64,000 bases of DNA, from NCBI RefSeq assembly GCF_003334855.1, contig NZ_QOWE01000022.1, positions 87,617 through 151,616 on the forward strand, read 5' to 3'. Position 1 is the first letter of the stretch. The number at the start of each line of letters is the position of its first letter. The notes below the pieces were generated by a model, which did not search any database, had not been told where the DNA came from, and saw only the letters and a program-made list of their open reading frames with translations. The stretch comes from Larkinella punicea (lineage in GTDB: Bacteria; Bacteroidota; Bacteroidia; Cytophagales; Spirosomataceae). The position numbers were made by a program, and so were the translations under genes. This document shows positions 45,044 through 55,300 of the stretch, in pieces.

Positions 45044-45913
45044 TTACTGTTTTTTCTCCCACTCAGCGATGAATTGGTTATTGATGATTACATAATCGAT
45101 TATTTTTTCAGCCTTTGCCATTTCTGCGGATTGCTTAGCCGCAACAACGGCAGCTTTGTAGTCGCCATGCCGAGCGAGAAGCTTCGCTTGCAAGTGCAGA
45201 TAATTAAATGCAGGCTTCAATTGAACCGCTTTAGTTGCCCAGGATAGCGCCTGTTTCGTGTCCTTCTCATTATCGAAGTAATAGAGTGCCGCTTGATAGT
45301 AAAGCCCAGGGCGATCTTCCTTTTTTACATTTATACGGTCTAGAATCTCGGCAGTGATACGACGGTCGGCGGTACTTTCCAAGGGGATTGCCAAGGAAGT
45401 ATTTGCCCAGTGCAGATAAATACAGCCGTTGTTGCGGGTCAGATCCTGGACTTCGATGGTGAAAGACTCATAAAACCGCGTTGAAGGTTGGGGTTTTACC
45501 CGGAGTCGGAGTAAATCGTTCTTTTCACTATACCCTTCAGTACCATGCCCTTCTACAAAAGTGTTGAGAATAACGGTCCAATGCTGATCTTCTGGGATTG
45601 TAAAAAGGGAGTATGCTCCTTTAGGGACCCAAGTCCCCGCCACGCGCATTGAGTCTGAAAAGGTAATAATTGTAGCATCAGAGGCACCGGTGCGCCATAA
45701 CTTTCCGAAAGGAACCAGGCCACCGAAAATGATCCGTCCTTTTACTCCCGGCCGGGAGTAACGAAGGGTGACATCCGTAAAGCCGATTTTTTGATGAATA
45801 GTCGTGGAAGGGCTTGGTTCTGGAAGATTCAACTGAGCCCGAATGGCGCTGGAGACTAAAGACAAAAGTCCAACTGCTATGAGAGTTCGTGTGTTCTTTT
45901 TTAATTGATTCAT
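45044..45913 (-). CDS. Secreted DUF2911 protein with TPR-like tail, 289 aa
   Basis: A signal peptide (TLIAVGLLSLVSSAIRA) precedes DUF2911: TDVTLRYSRPGVKGRIIFGG, VPFGKLWRTGASDATIITFS, VPKGAYSLFTIP. After residue 200 there are TPR-like helices (YYQAALYYFDNEKDTKQALS; LHLQAKLLARHGDYKAAVVA). Function of the family is unknown. It lies 10 bp after the beta-propeller gene, in one operon. Confidence 0.87.
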   Translation of the reverse strand: MNQLKKNTRTLIAVGLLSLVSSAIRAQLNLPEPSPSTTIHQKIGFTDVTLRYSRPGVKGRIIFGGLVPFGKLWRTGASDATIITFSDSMRVAGTWVPKGAYSLFTIPEDQHWTVILNTFVEGHGTEGYSEKNDLLRLRVKPQPSTRFYESFTIEVQDLTRNNGCIYLHWANTSLAIPLESTADRRITAEILDRINVKKEDRPGLYYQAALYYFDNEKDTKQALSWATKAVQLKPAFNYLHLQAKLLARHGDYKAAVVAAKQSAEMAKAEKIIDYVIINNQFIAEWEKKQ

Positions 45914-45923
45914 GAATAAGATT

Positions 45924-47000
45924 TTAATTTTTTAGTACAATTCCGTTTGGTTTTTTACCGACAACAATATCTTTGATCTTGGAGCGAGTTTTTGTGTCAA
46001 TAATGGAAACTGAACCTGCTCCCTGATTGGTCACATAAGCCAACGATCCATCCTTTGTAAAGGCAATGGCATGAGCATCAAGGCCTGTAACTATTTCACC
46101 CGCTTTCATCCAGACATCGTTCATGCGGTGAAAAACCACTACTTTATTGCCGCTTGCCGCCTGACTAACCCATAATTCATTCAAAACCGGATTAAAGGCC
46201 GCATAGCCCGGTATAAATCCAAGAGAGATGGTTTCTGTAACCGCAAGTGTACCAACATCGATGATGGATATACTCTGGCCCTTTTCATTATCGACGTACA
46301 TTTTTCCATCGGCACCCGGCCAGGCGCCAACCGGATCTTCACCAACCGGAATCGTTTTTACTACGGTTTTAGTAGCTACCCGGATGACCGTAATGCTGTT
46401 GCTATGACCATTGGCTACAAAAGCATATTGCCCATTGGATGAGAAGGTCACTTCCGCCGGTTCTTCGCCAACCGGAATGCTTTGTTTTAAGGAGAGCGTC
46501 GTCGCATCGTACACCAACGCTTTCCCGGCTTCATCCATCTCAACAGTCCATAATTCGGTGCCGTCTGGAGAGAAAGCAGCATTGTGATTCATTGCGGGAG
46601 TCTCCTGGTTGGCCAGCAATTTACCGGTGCGGCTGTCCAGAAGGACAACGCGGCCTTTCATGCCAGCCATGCTGCCACTGTGCCCTCCACTTAAGTCTGT
46701 TCCTGGTACGCCGAGGCTGAGCCGGGTACCATCCGGAGAAAGATAAATGTGATGCGGCCACATAATTTGATCAGTCGTGCCGCCCATCGAATGACCGCCC
46801 ATGGAAGCATCTCCCAGAGAAATAGTTTCCTTTAGCTGTTGGGTAGTAAGATCGATAATGGAAACGGAGTTACTCTCTCCATTGACGACATAGGCCGCTG
46901 GGTAATTAATGTTTAATTGTGGGGTTGTGTCTTGCATTCTCCAACAGCCTGATAAAATCAGGAGGGGTATAGCCAGCAAGAAACGCGAAGCGATTTTCAT
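45924..47000 (-). CDS. YncE-like beta-propeller lipoprotein, 358 aa
   Basis: A lipobox (LLILSGCW) precedes a seven-bladed YVTN-type propeller: AAYVVNGESNSVSIIDLTTQ, YAFVANGHSNSITVIRVATK, AYVTNQGAGSVSIIDTKTRS. A Met/His/Gly-rich loop sits in the first blades (GDASMGGHSMGG, SGGHSGSMAGMKG), which might bind copper. It begins a four-gene run (propeller, DUF2911, DUF3347, HMA-AraC). A palindrome lies upstream at 47054-47071. Confidence 0.88.
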   Translation of the reverse strand: MKIASRFLLAIPLLILSGCWRMQDTTPQLNINYPAAYVVNGESNSVSIIDLTTQQLKETISLGDASMGGHSMGGTTDQIMWPHHIYLSPDGTRLSLGVPGTDLSGGHSGSMAGMKGRVVLLDSRTGKLLANQETPAMNHNAAFSPDGTELWTVEMDEAGKALVYDATTLSLKQSIPVGEEPAEVTFSSNGQYAFVANGHSNSITVIRVATKTVVKTIPVGEDPVGAWPGADGKMYVDNEKGQSISIIDVGTLAVTETISLGFIPGYAAFNPVLNELWVSQAASGNKVVVFHRMNDVWMKAGEIVTGLDAHAIAFTKDGSLAYVTNQGAGSVSIIDTKTRSKIKDIVVGKKPNGIVLKN

Positions 47001-47053
47001 AGCCAGGGTTAATTTCGAAATTATGAAGAGATAGAATAAACTTGTGCCTTATT

Positions 47054-47071
47054 ACCTATATCCATATAGGT
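47054..47071. promoter_or_regulatory. Palindrome upstream of the YncE-like gene
   Basis: ACCTATAT, CC, ATATAGGT: 8-bp arms with a 2-nt centre, 54 bp upstream of the start codon. It differs from the TTGTAA operators and may bind another regulator. Confidence 0.5.
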
Positions 47072-47165
47072 ACGGATAGTAGCTAAGGTTCTTTGCCACA
47101 ACGGAACGTGCCAGAAACAAAAAGTAAGGCATGCAGGCGGGGAGCCTACAACGAGTGAAGGTGGC

Positions 47166-47612
47166 TTAAATTAGCCAAATACAGTAGTTAGTCAATCGAA
47201 AGCGTACAGAGCGGGATGGAGGATCATCAGCCCTATAAAGCGTCGGATGGTACGATTCGATTGGCAATAGGGTAGTCAGCCAATGAAATAACCCAAAATG
47301 CTCTGCCCAGTCAGTAACAGGCGGATTCAGGTCAGTCGCTTTAATTGAAAACTGGCTTTTGGGTTCCAATCGCTCGAACCGCTCAGCATCTTTGCAACAG
47401 GGTGATTTATAGATGATAGGCCCGGTTTCATTAGAAGCAAATTTTGGTTTATCCGGGCACTGCTTTTTGCACTCTTTCTTAGTGAACAGCAATTCCATCG
47501 ACTTTCCCCTCATCTTACACCAATGCTCCGCGACGATATGCCCGCTGCTGCCGATCAGCACAAAGGCTGCCAGCCACAAGCAGATAAGTCGGTGATACCA
47601 GGTCAGTTTCAT
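47166..47612 (-). CDS. HYC_CC_PP family protein, 148 aa
   Basis: A signal or membrane anchor (RLICLWLAAFVLIGSSGH) precedes EHWCKM (the HYC-type motif), a Cys-rich stretch (KKECKKQCPDKP), SPCCKD (CC) and RADDPPSRS (PP). These three marks define the HYC_CC_PP family, small proteins of Bacteroidota found near copper genes. The Cys suggest metal binding at or outside the membrane. A broken paralogue lies at 13208-13511. Confidence 0.85.
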   Translation of the reverse strand: MKLTWYHRLICLWLAAFVLIGSSGHIVAEHWCKMRGKSMELLFTKKECKKQCPDKPKFASNETGPIIYKSPCCKDAERFERLEPKSQFSIKATDLNPPVTDWAEHFGLFHWLTTLLPIESYHPTLYRADDPPSRSVRFRLTNYCIWLI

Positions 47613-47631
47613 GAGGAGAGTCTTACGGGTA

Positions 47632-47692
47632 CAAACTTAGGGGGTCTAGTCAATAAATCAGTTACAGGATTTAGGCAGGAATTTACAAAATT
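47632..47692 (-). promoter_or_regulatory. Operator/promoter module of the HYC_CC_PP gene
   Basis: In the direction of transcription: AATTTTGTAA (47692-47683), AATCCTGTAA (47671-47662, period 21), 22 bp, TAAGTTTG (47639-47632), a perfect TAnnTTTG box 20 bp before the start codon. Confidence 0.82.
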
Positions 47693-47866
47693 TATAGATT
47701 GAGGGAAATAACCGAATTCTTTCGCAAAGTTGTAGGATAATCACGGAATAGTAGAAACTAATATGTTCATTATCAGTATAAATAAACTTGGCCGGCGCAA
47801 GTGGCCAAGTTTAAATAGAATAATTGTAGGGACGCGCTTTCTCCTTGCAGTCAGCATCCCCGAAAT

Positions 47867-48082
47867 TCAAACTAAAATTTTCTTCGACAAATAGACGATA
47901 CACTTTCCTTCGGAGCTTATGTGAAAGTTAGAACTAAAACTGAGTTCGTTGTCTTTCCCATTTTCCTCCAAATACTCTTCGACTGCACACCAAACTTCCT
48001 CATCGATTGATACCTCTTCTACTAAGAGGAATCCGTGGGCTAAAACTCTTCTTTGGGGATCGAGATTGGTAATAATTGCCAT
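47867..48082 (-). CDS. Small hypothetical protein, 71 aa
   Basis: An acidic soluble frame (EVWCAVEEYLEENGKDNELS) starting at ATG 48082. It lies 30 bp after a thioesterase-like fragment on the same strand and may belong to the same imported piece. Not recognised; coding status is uncertain. Confidence 0.4.
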   Translation of the reverse strand: MAIITNLDPQRRVLAHGFLLVEEVSIDEEVWCAVEEYLEENGKDNELSFSSNFHISSEGKCIVYLSKKILV

Positions 48083-48112
48083 TGGTAAGGGGAGTAAAAA
48101 GTTGAAAACATA

Positions 48113-48328
48113 TTAACAGGTCAAGCGGTCTAAAACTTCTTGTAAAATCCGGGCAAACTCCTTGTCATTTGGCGTTGTAAATAAGTTGAAATGATCGCCT
48201 GGTACTTCATAAATAGTTACCCCTTTTAACGCAAATGGCTTCCAGCCAAGAAACTCGAAATCATCTAGATAATAACTTCGTTTTTTGGCACGAAATAACA
48301 TAACAGTGATTTGCTGAGGGATTAATAA
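48113..48328 (-). pseudogene. C-terminal fragment of a thioesterase domain
   Basis: The frame reads LIPQQITVMLFRAKKRSYYL, later GWKPFALKGVTIYEVPGDHF and NLFTTPNDKEFARILQEVLD. The PGDHF-L motif with the final helix is typical of the end of type II or NRPS thioesterases (catalytic His in GDHF). The catalytic Ser part is absent; upstream sequence is not coherent. It is a remnant of a natural-product or fatty-acid type thioesterase gene. Confidence 0.6.
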
Positions 48329-48554
48329 AATGCATCCCGTGGCGGATATACCCGAACTGTGTCAGCTTCCCCTTTACTATCGGCGATTTTGGTTTACAGT
48401 CGCTCTTCTACTAGTAAAGCTCAGTCTTCGGAAACACTACCATTCAAGTAAACCAAAAAAATTCAATCAAGCGCCTTCAAAGGCCTCTTCTTCATATCAC
48501 GTTTTCACAATGGTCGTTGCTATAACAGTAAATGAACATTTCAAAAATCCATAA
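48329..48554. other. Gene-free stretch between thioesterase remnant and hairpin
   Basis: No convincing gene. The plus-strand frames here have no recognisable content. Confidence 0.3.
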
Positions 48555-48624
48555 ACTAAAATGTTTCACCTTGCCGGGTCGCCCCGATAAACCTTCACGA
48601 CCGGGCAAGGTGAAACATTTTAGT
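48555..48624. repeat. Extended 70-bp hairpin
   Basis: ACTAAAATGTTTCACCTTGCC (21 bases, 48555-48575) matches the reverse complement of 48604-48624 perfectly. Inside, GGTCG and CGACC extend the stem after a bulge. It lies 52 bp beyond the end of the ABC/M1 gene, so it may be its terminator; it is unusually long for that. Confidence 0.75.
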
Positions 48625-48676
48625 TCTTTGGTGACTTTTAACTCGCGAATACTTTTTAAATTCAAACAGGATTCTC

Positions 48677-51600
48677 TTATAAAACCCCTTCCATCTTCAA
48701 CTTTTTGGTGTTATTTCCCGGGTTTAAATCAATCAGCAGGTGATTCGGATCAAGGCCGGCACGCCCGGGCTTTTCTGGAACCGTGAGAATGATGGTCTGC
48801 TTACCCGTGCTAATGCGATGCTTTCGAAGGTAGAGCACTTTTTCCGATGGCTGGTCTTTGGCAGTCGGTGCGTAGACGCCAATTTCTATCCAATCCTTCA
48901 TTAGAACGTTGGTCTCCATGCCGATGCTGTCGACGGTCATCTTCCGGGCTTCCAGTTCCAGGATTACTTGCCAGGTGCCCTCCTTGAGTTGTTTCGCGGT
49001 GGCTCGTTGGGTCTCCAGTTCCCAAAAGGTGTTTGCCGCAAAGAGATCATGGACCATAACGTGCAGCGAGTCGGGCGTCACCGTCTGCAACTCCCGGTAG
49101 AAATCGAGCGTCGTTGGCAAGGGAGGATTTGGTGTATAATCGCGAAGCATCCGCCGAAGCGCATCATTGACCCGATCCTTTCCAATGTACTTTCTCAGGA
49201 CGTACAGCGCGAAGGGTCCCTTGCGGTAATTCATGAACTGGTTGTTGGCGCGCAGCAGGGGTGGAGCTGCCCGGGAGCGCGGCACTTCATACTCCAGTCG
49301 CATCTGGGATAAATACCGCAGCAGGTGCTCATAACCCAGTGTTTCCTCCACCACCTGCATTGCCGAATACGTCGCCAGGCTTTCAACGAGTACACCGGCG
49401 CCTTCGACCGCTGCGGGTGAAAGAAAAAGGCCCCACCACTGGTGCGCCACTTCGTGGGCCATGATGTGGTAGGGAAGGTCGAGACCTGCTGGCCGGGGAT
49501 TCATCAGGGAATATCCTTCCTGATAATCAATCGTCATGGGCTCGGCATGCATGCCACGCCCGGGCCCCGGTCGTTCCAAAACCCGAAAGTGACTGTAGGG
49601 GTAAAGACCGAACTCCCGGGAATAATACGCCAGCGAAGCCTGGGCGCTTTTTACCATGCGCTCCACGTTGGCGTCGTGGTCTGGATGATAATAGATTTGA
49701 ATCGTAACCGGTTTTACTGTCGGCTGCGATCCCGGTAAGGGGTTTGGGAAGGTTTGCCCGGATCGGGGCGAATGGGGGATCCAGTGGGCTTCGCGTACCG
49801 CGTACCGCGCCGAGAAAAAAGCGTAATCATTGTGGATTGGTGCATTGGTGGCATAGTGGAAGTACTGACGGTCGCCTTTCGTCCACGTACGGCGCAGCGC
49901 CCCGGGTGCCACACCGATCTGGCCCCGGGTGGTGCCGACAATCGCTTCCAAGTCTATCTGTTCCGCATGACGGGTATCGTTTCGCGCGGCAACATCGTAG
50001 AGAGAGGGCCTCTCCGTACGCGGAGCGAGTCCATGCGTTGAGCGGTCACGCACATCACGCAGACGGCGATCATCCTGGTAACCAATGACGGGCATCCAGT
50101 CACTGGTTAAATGAGAACCATTCGCGACTACGGAGGCATCCACGCCCGTGTTGCTGAAGCCCCGGGGTTCGATGTGCATCTTGAAATGCATTTGCAGGGA
50201 GTCACCGGGCTGGAGCGGATTTTTCAGGGAATAGATCCGGTAACCGAGCTCATCATCCAGCACCATTGGAAACGCGGGCCGGTTGAATGAAACGGCTGCG
50301 ATCCCATCCTGAGGAATCGTGGAAAGGTGGATCGAGTCGATGGCGACTTTGCCGCGATTGACCAGCTGGTACGTACCGGCTATTTCAGCCTTTTGTTCAT
50401 CGGGATAGAGCTCGACCTGCAACCGGGTGCGCACCAGGACGGGTCGCGGGGCATTCCAGTATGACCCGTAGCGTCGCTCGTATTTCGCGCGCATCAGCAA
50501 ACGATCCGCCTGATTTAAATACGCATTCAGCACATTGGTGTTGTAAAAAATGAAACCACCGGATCCGGCAACCAGTACCACGGCCATCCAAAAAGCGGGC
50601 CTGTACGCTGCGAAGCGGTGCTTTGCCCGCTGGAACCGCGCGTGTAGTCCACCTTCCTTACTCCGCACCCAAAACAGCGTCGCTATCACTGCCAGTAGAA
50701 ACGCCCAGGATACCCAGTAGAACTTGAACCATAGCCAAGGGGTGATCGTGGGCCCGAAGCCCAGCATGTCACTGTAAGACCACCCGGGATCGGATGCGTA
50801 AATTAGTATATTGTGCTCAAGGCCAATCATCGATGCGAAAAGAATGTACCCATAGACGCCGATTGCGACCATGTGACCGATGTATTTTTGATTCACCAGA
50901 ATATGAATCGCGTAAACGAGCAGGGCGAAAAGGAGGTAGTTGGTCAGTTGAATGCCGAAGAGCGCCTTCAGGTATACCCCAATCTCGAAATGGTGATACT
51001 TCATGACGAGCTGGTTGATGATGCCGGCCCCCATCAGGAAGGTCACCCAGGTGATGATGACGAGCGACAGTCCCAGGAATTTGCCCAGCAGCAGGACCCA
51101 TTCGCGTACCGGCGTGGTGTCCGAAAGCTCATTGAGCCCGGCTTCCCGTTCGCGCCAGACCAGCTCCCCGGCGTAGAAGATGGTGAGAAAAGGGATAATG
51201 ATCCACTGGGTTTTGAAGCTGCTCAGGGCGGGTGTTAGTGTACGTAACACCTCTTCCGTTCGGGCCAACAACGGAACCCCGAGCCATTCCATGTATTCGG
51301 GTGCGAACAGGCCGGTGCCAATCGCTAAAAGGGCTACCAGCGTGAGCCCGCCCCGGGATCTGGCAATCATTCCGAACGAGGTGCGGGCAATGGCGAGTGT
51401 CTGGCGCACATCCGTGGTGATACCAAATTGACGGAAGCGGTTCGGCAGGTTGATCGGACTGGTGTCCCGGTTGCCTTGATCCGATGCGTCCGGAGAAGTG
51501 AGTACAGGGGAGCGCCCTGGATTGGATCGGCGACTGAAAATACGCGTCCATGGGGTATTCGGTATAACGTGGCCCAACCGAAACCGGAAATACGTAAAGG

Positions 51601-52351
51601 CCAGCGCCCCTGCCGCCAGGCCAAACCACAACAGGCGATTCCAGAGCCAGGGGCCTTCGAGCAGGATCAGCCGCGTATTCTTGTCGATCGGCGTCCAGCC
51701 TTCCATCTCCACGACGATGCTGGTGCCCAAAAGATCCATCAGGCTGCCCAGGACCTTCCACTCCAGTGCGTAGTGAACCGTTGTACCGCCGAATTGTGAA
51801 AAGATGAGAATAAGAATGCTGGCCACGTAGCTGGCGATGGCCCGGCCACTCAAGGCTGCGACTGTAAACTGGATGGCCGTGGTGGCAACGACGGTTGGCA
51901 AGGCCAGGAAACCGTAATTGGTAAAATACGACGCGAGCCGGAAAGGACCCATGAATTGCGTCTTGGCACCGGGACCATAAAAGGAAAGGAGACACCCGGC
52001 AAAAAGGGACAGCAAAATCAAGGCATTTACGGCGAGGGCGGCCAAAAACCGCGCTCCCAGATAAGTAAGTTTGCTGACCGGGGTGGTGTACATAAGCGGA
52101 TGCATCCGCGTTTGCCTGTCCCGGGTTGCCGCATCGCCGGCAACGACCCCGCCAATGACCACCCAGATCACGCTGCCGAAGACCGTAAAGAAGGCGATCG
52201 TACCCGGCGCATTCAGGTACGTTCCGTCGGGCAGTGTGACCATTCGCAGGATCAGAAAACCAAACAATAGAAATAAGCCGAACAGGAGCCAGGTCGAAGT
52301 GTGGCGCCACTGATACCGGAATTCAAAGCGAAAGATTTCTGTGAACTTCAT
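48677..52351 (-). CDS. ABC-2 permease fused to M1-family peptidase, 1224 aa
   Basis: I choose ATG 52351 (MKFTEIFRFEFRYQ) because the neighbouring paralogue starts identically; an upstream Met at 52372 would overlap it. The first about 590 residues hold ABC-2 permease membrane helices in two sets with a conserved WREREAGLNELSDTTP segment. The rest is a gluzincin domain: HEVAHQWWG (H966) with a downstream Glu in VLVESLA, as in M1 aminopeptidases. Such fusions are known in Bacteroidota; the substrate is not known. It should pair with the next permease and the ATPase. GC content is visibly higher than in the metal island. Confidence 0.88.
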   Translation of the reverse strand: MKFTEIFRFEFRYQWRHTSTWLLFGLFLLFGFLILRMVTLPDGTYLNAPGTIAFFTVFGSVIWVVIGGVVAGDAATRDRQTRMHPLMYTTPVSKLTYLGARFLAALAVNALILLSLFAGCLLSFYGPGAKTQFMGPFRLASYFTNYGFLALPTVVATTAIQFTVAALSGRAIASYVASILILIFSQFGGTTVHYALEWKVLGSLMDLLGTSIVVEMEGWTPIDKNTRLILLEGPWLWNRLLWFGLAAGALAFTYFRFRLGHVIPNTPWTRIFSRRSNPGRSPVLTSPDASDQGNRDTSPINLPNRFRQFGITTDVRQTLAIARTSFGMIARSRGGLTLVALLAIGTGLFAPEYMEWLGVPLLARTEEVLRTLTPALSSFKTQWIIIPFLTIFYAGELVWREREAGLNELSDTTPVREWVLLLGKFLGLSLVIITWVTFLMGAGIINQLVMKYHHFEIGVYLKALFGIQLTNYLLFALLVYAIHILVNQKYIGHMVAIGVYGYILFASMIGLEHNILIYASDPGWSYSDMLGFGPTITPWLWFKFYWVSWAFLLAVIATLFWVRSKEGGLHARFQRAKHRFAAYRPAFWMAVVLVAGSGGFIFYNTNVLNAYLNQADRLLMRAKYERRYGSYWNAPRPVLVRTRLQVELYPDEQKAEIAGTYQLVNRGKVAIDSIHLSTIPQDGIAAVSFNRPAFPMVLDDELGYRIYSLKNPLQPGDSLQMHFKMHIEPRGFSNTGVDASVVANGSHLTSDWMPVIGYQDDRRLRDVRDRSTHGLAPRTERPSLYDVAARNDTRHAEQIDLEAIVGTTRGQIGVAPGALRRTWTKGDRQYFHYATNAPIHNDYAFFSARYAVREAHWIPHSPRSGQTFPNPLPGSQPTVKPVTIQIYYHPDHDANVERMVKSAQASLAYYSREFGLYPYSHFRVLERPGPGRGMHAEPMTIDYQEGYSLMNPRPAGLDLPYHIMAHEVAHQWWGLFLSPAAVEGAGVLVESLATYSAMQVVEETLGYEHLLRYLSQMRLEYEVPRSRAAPPLLRANNQFMNYRKGPFALYVLRKYIGKDRVNDALRRMLRDYTPNPPLPTTLDFYRELQTVTPDSLHVMVHDLFAANTFWELETQRATAKQLKEGTWQVILELEARKMTVDSIGMETNVLMKDWIEIGVYAPTAKDQPSEKVLYLRKHRISTGKQTIILTVPEKPGRAGLDPNHLLIDLNPGNNTKKLKMEGVL

Positions 52352-52364
52352 GGTTGTATCCTGA

Positions 52365-55300
52365 TCAATCAACCGTTACCTTCTTTATATTAACTTCTGA
52401 GCGCTCCTCCCAGTTGAGCACGTGGTCGGGATCGATGCCGGCACGGGCGGGCCTGCGGGGCACGGTCACGATGATCGTCTGCCTGCCGGAATGGATGCGA
52501 TGCTTCCGTAAGTAGAGCGGTTCTATTTCCTTACCCGGTTGGTCCGGCGCGAATACCCCGACCTCGATCCACTCGTCCATCGGCACTTCCTGCTTCACCC
52601 CCGCGCTATCCACCACCACCTTATGCGTTTCCACATCCAGTGTCACCTGCCAGTTGCCGGTTTTAGTGGGAGTTGCCACCGCCCGCTCCGTCTCCAGCTT
52701 CCAGTACGTGTTCACCTCGAAGAGATCATGCAGCAGATACTGTAAGGAGTCCGGCGTCACCGCCCGCAATTCCCGGAACAAATCCAATGTTGTCGCCAAC
52801 GGAGCGTCGACCGGTCGATGCTTTTCCAGCAGGTTCCGCAGCGCCCCATTGACGCGCTCATCACCGATGTACTCGCTCAAGGTGTTGAGTGCAAAGGGTC
52901 CTTTTCGGTAGGACAGGTACGGGTCGAGCCCGCGGAGTAACGGTTCGCCCCGAAAAATTGGTGAGTAGGGATGCGGCTGCCACATGTAGCTAAAAAGCCG
53001 CTGAAGAGCTTCCGGTCCCCGGCTGTGTTCCACCACCTTCATCCCATAGTACCAAGCCAGGCTCTCGGACATCACCGGTGCTCCTTCGACGGCGGCATAC
53101 GGAACCGTCCATTGGTGGGCCATTTCGTGGGCAATGATCGCGTAAGGGTGATCGTGGCTCCGGCCATCGTCCTTCGGATTCCAGAGGGTGAATCCTTCCC
53201 CGTGGGTGATCATTCCGGCATCGGCGTGCAGGCCCGTGCCATTCCCGGGCCGCTCGACCACGCTCAGGGACTCGCGCTGGTAGGGGCCGAAATTCTTTGA
53301 ATAGTAATCCAGGGAAGCCCGGATGCTCCTTAGTGTACGGTCCAGGTGCGCCGTGTGCTGGGGGTGATGGTAAATTCGAATCTCGACTGCCCTTCCCGGA
53401 TCATCGGAATCTTCCCACCAGGCTTCGTGCACCGCATAATTGGCGGAGAAGAAGGACCATTCACCGCCGATCGCCTGGGTTGAATAGTGGAAATAGCGAC
53501 GCCCCAGTTCGGTCCAGGTTCGGCGCAGATTTCCCGGTGCGACAGCGACCTGCTCCCCCGGAGTACCCATCACCACGTCGAGGGTCATGCCCCGGCCCCG
53601 ATCGGTATACGCTTCTTCGTCGTTGAGAAAAGCGATCAGCGGCCGCAGAGTGAGCCCGTGCTCGCGCCGGTCGGTGGCCGTGATCAGTTCACGGGGGCGT
53701 TGATAGGCGATCGCAGGAAACCAGTTCGTATTCATGAAGAAGGTCCCATTCGAGGTTACCGAAGGATCGACTCCAGTCTCCCGGAAGCCGCGCGACTGAA
53801 TAGTCACCTCAAAGTCAAGCCGCAGCGAGTCGCCCGGTTGGAGCGGGCGGTCCAGCACGTAGACCCGGTGGCCGTGGTCTTCGTCGGCGATCACGAGTGT
53901 GGCTTTCCGGTCGAAGTCGGTGCCGGTCGTAACACCCGGCATGATCGCCACGTGGATGGAGTCGATGGCCACGGCGGTGCGGTTGATGAGCGAATAGGAA
54001 CCCAGGATCTCTGCTTGCCGACGCTCCGGATAAATCTCAATGTGCAGCCTGGCGCGCGTTGCCTCTGGTTGAGGGATGCCATCGAAGCGTTCATAGCGTC
54101 GCTCGTACTCGGCCTGTCGCTCCTTCTTTTCTGAAACAGTTAAGTACTGGTTCAGGACATTGGTGTTGTAGAAAATGAATCCGCCGAGTGCAAGGATGAG
54201 CACCACCGCCGTCCCGGCCATCCAGGGCGTTGAACCGACGAAACGGCGTCGCGCCATCAGAAGCCGAAACCGGAGGGCCTCTTCCCTGCCGCGTACCCAG
54301 AGGAGTCTCGCCACGACGGCCAGAAGCCCCGCCCAGGCCGCCCAGTAGAGCTTGAACCAGAGCCAGGGACCCAGCGAAGGGCCGAAGCCGCGCATCTCCG
54401 TGTACGACCACCCCGGACCAGCTCCGTAGACGAATAAATCATGATCGACTCCGAAGAGGGAGGAGAGGGTGATGAATACGTAAGTGATCGTCGCCACCAG
54501 GTGACCGACGTATTTCTGGTTCACCAATACGTGAATGACCAGAACGAGAAACGCGAAAAGGAGGTATTCGGGAAGTTGAAGTCCGAAGAGAATTTTCAGG
54601 TATAACGGCACGTCAAACGTATTGTAACCCAGTATCGCCTGAGCGAACAGGCCCGCAAACATCTGCAGCGTGGTGAAGGCGACGAGCAGGAGACCGAGCC
54701 CCAGGAATTTGCCCAGGAACGGCGCCCATTCAGACCCAGGCATTGCGTCGGTGATCTCGCCGAGTCGGGCTTCCCGTTCCCGCCAGATCAGTTCACCGGC
54801 AAAGAAAATGAGGAGCGCCGGGATGATCACCCAACGGCTCAGTTCGGCAGACAGCGGAGCGGTCAACTCGTTGATGACCCGCGTGGTCGTGGGAACCAGG
54901 GGAACGCCGTTGGATTCCATTTGATCGACCACCACCGGAATGGTCAGAAGTGGGATAACCGTCAGCAGGGCAAGTCCGGCCCAGCTCGTCGCGATCGTTT
55001 GGAACAACGTCCACGCAAGGGTGAGCGTCTGGCGGATGTGCATGCCGAAGCCGAATGTCCGTGGGATCACCGGAACCCAGATTGGTGTGCTGGCCCTGAT
55101 ACCGATCACCGGCGAATTAGTGGCATCCTCTCTGACCACCTGTGGTCTACGGAACAGAAGGCTCAGGCGTGTCCACCGCGACGTGCTCCCCAAACGATGG
55201 GTGAATCGAAAACCCAGATAGGTAACGGCGACTGAGACCAGACCGATGCTGAGCCACATGAGACGGTTCGTCAGGACAATACCCTCCAGGTTAAGCAGTC

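Noticed and set aside
48330..48786. Plus-strand ORFs of 74 and 84 codons near the 70-bp hairpin
   Set aside because: They run through the thioesterase remnant and the hairpin, and show no coding features.
49744..52310. Many long ORFs opposite the ABC/M1 genes, including one of 393 codons on the same strand in another frame
   Set aside because: Typical shadows of high-GC coding sequence; the permease/peptidase frames have clear motifs.
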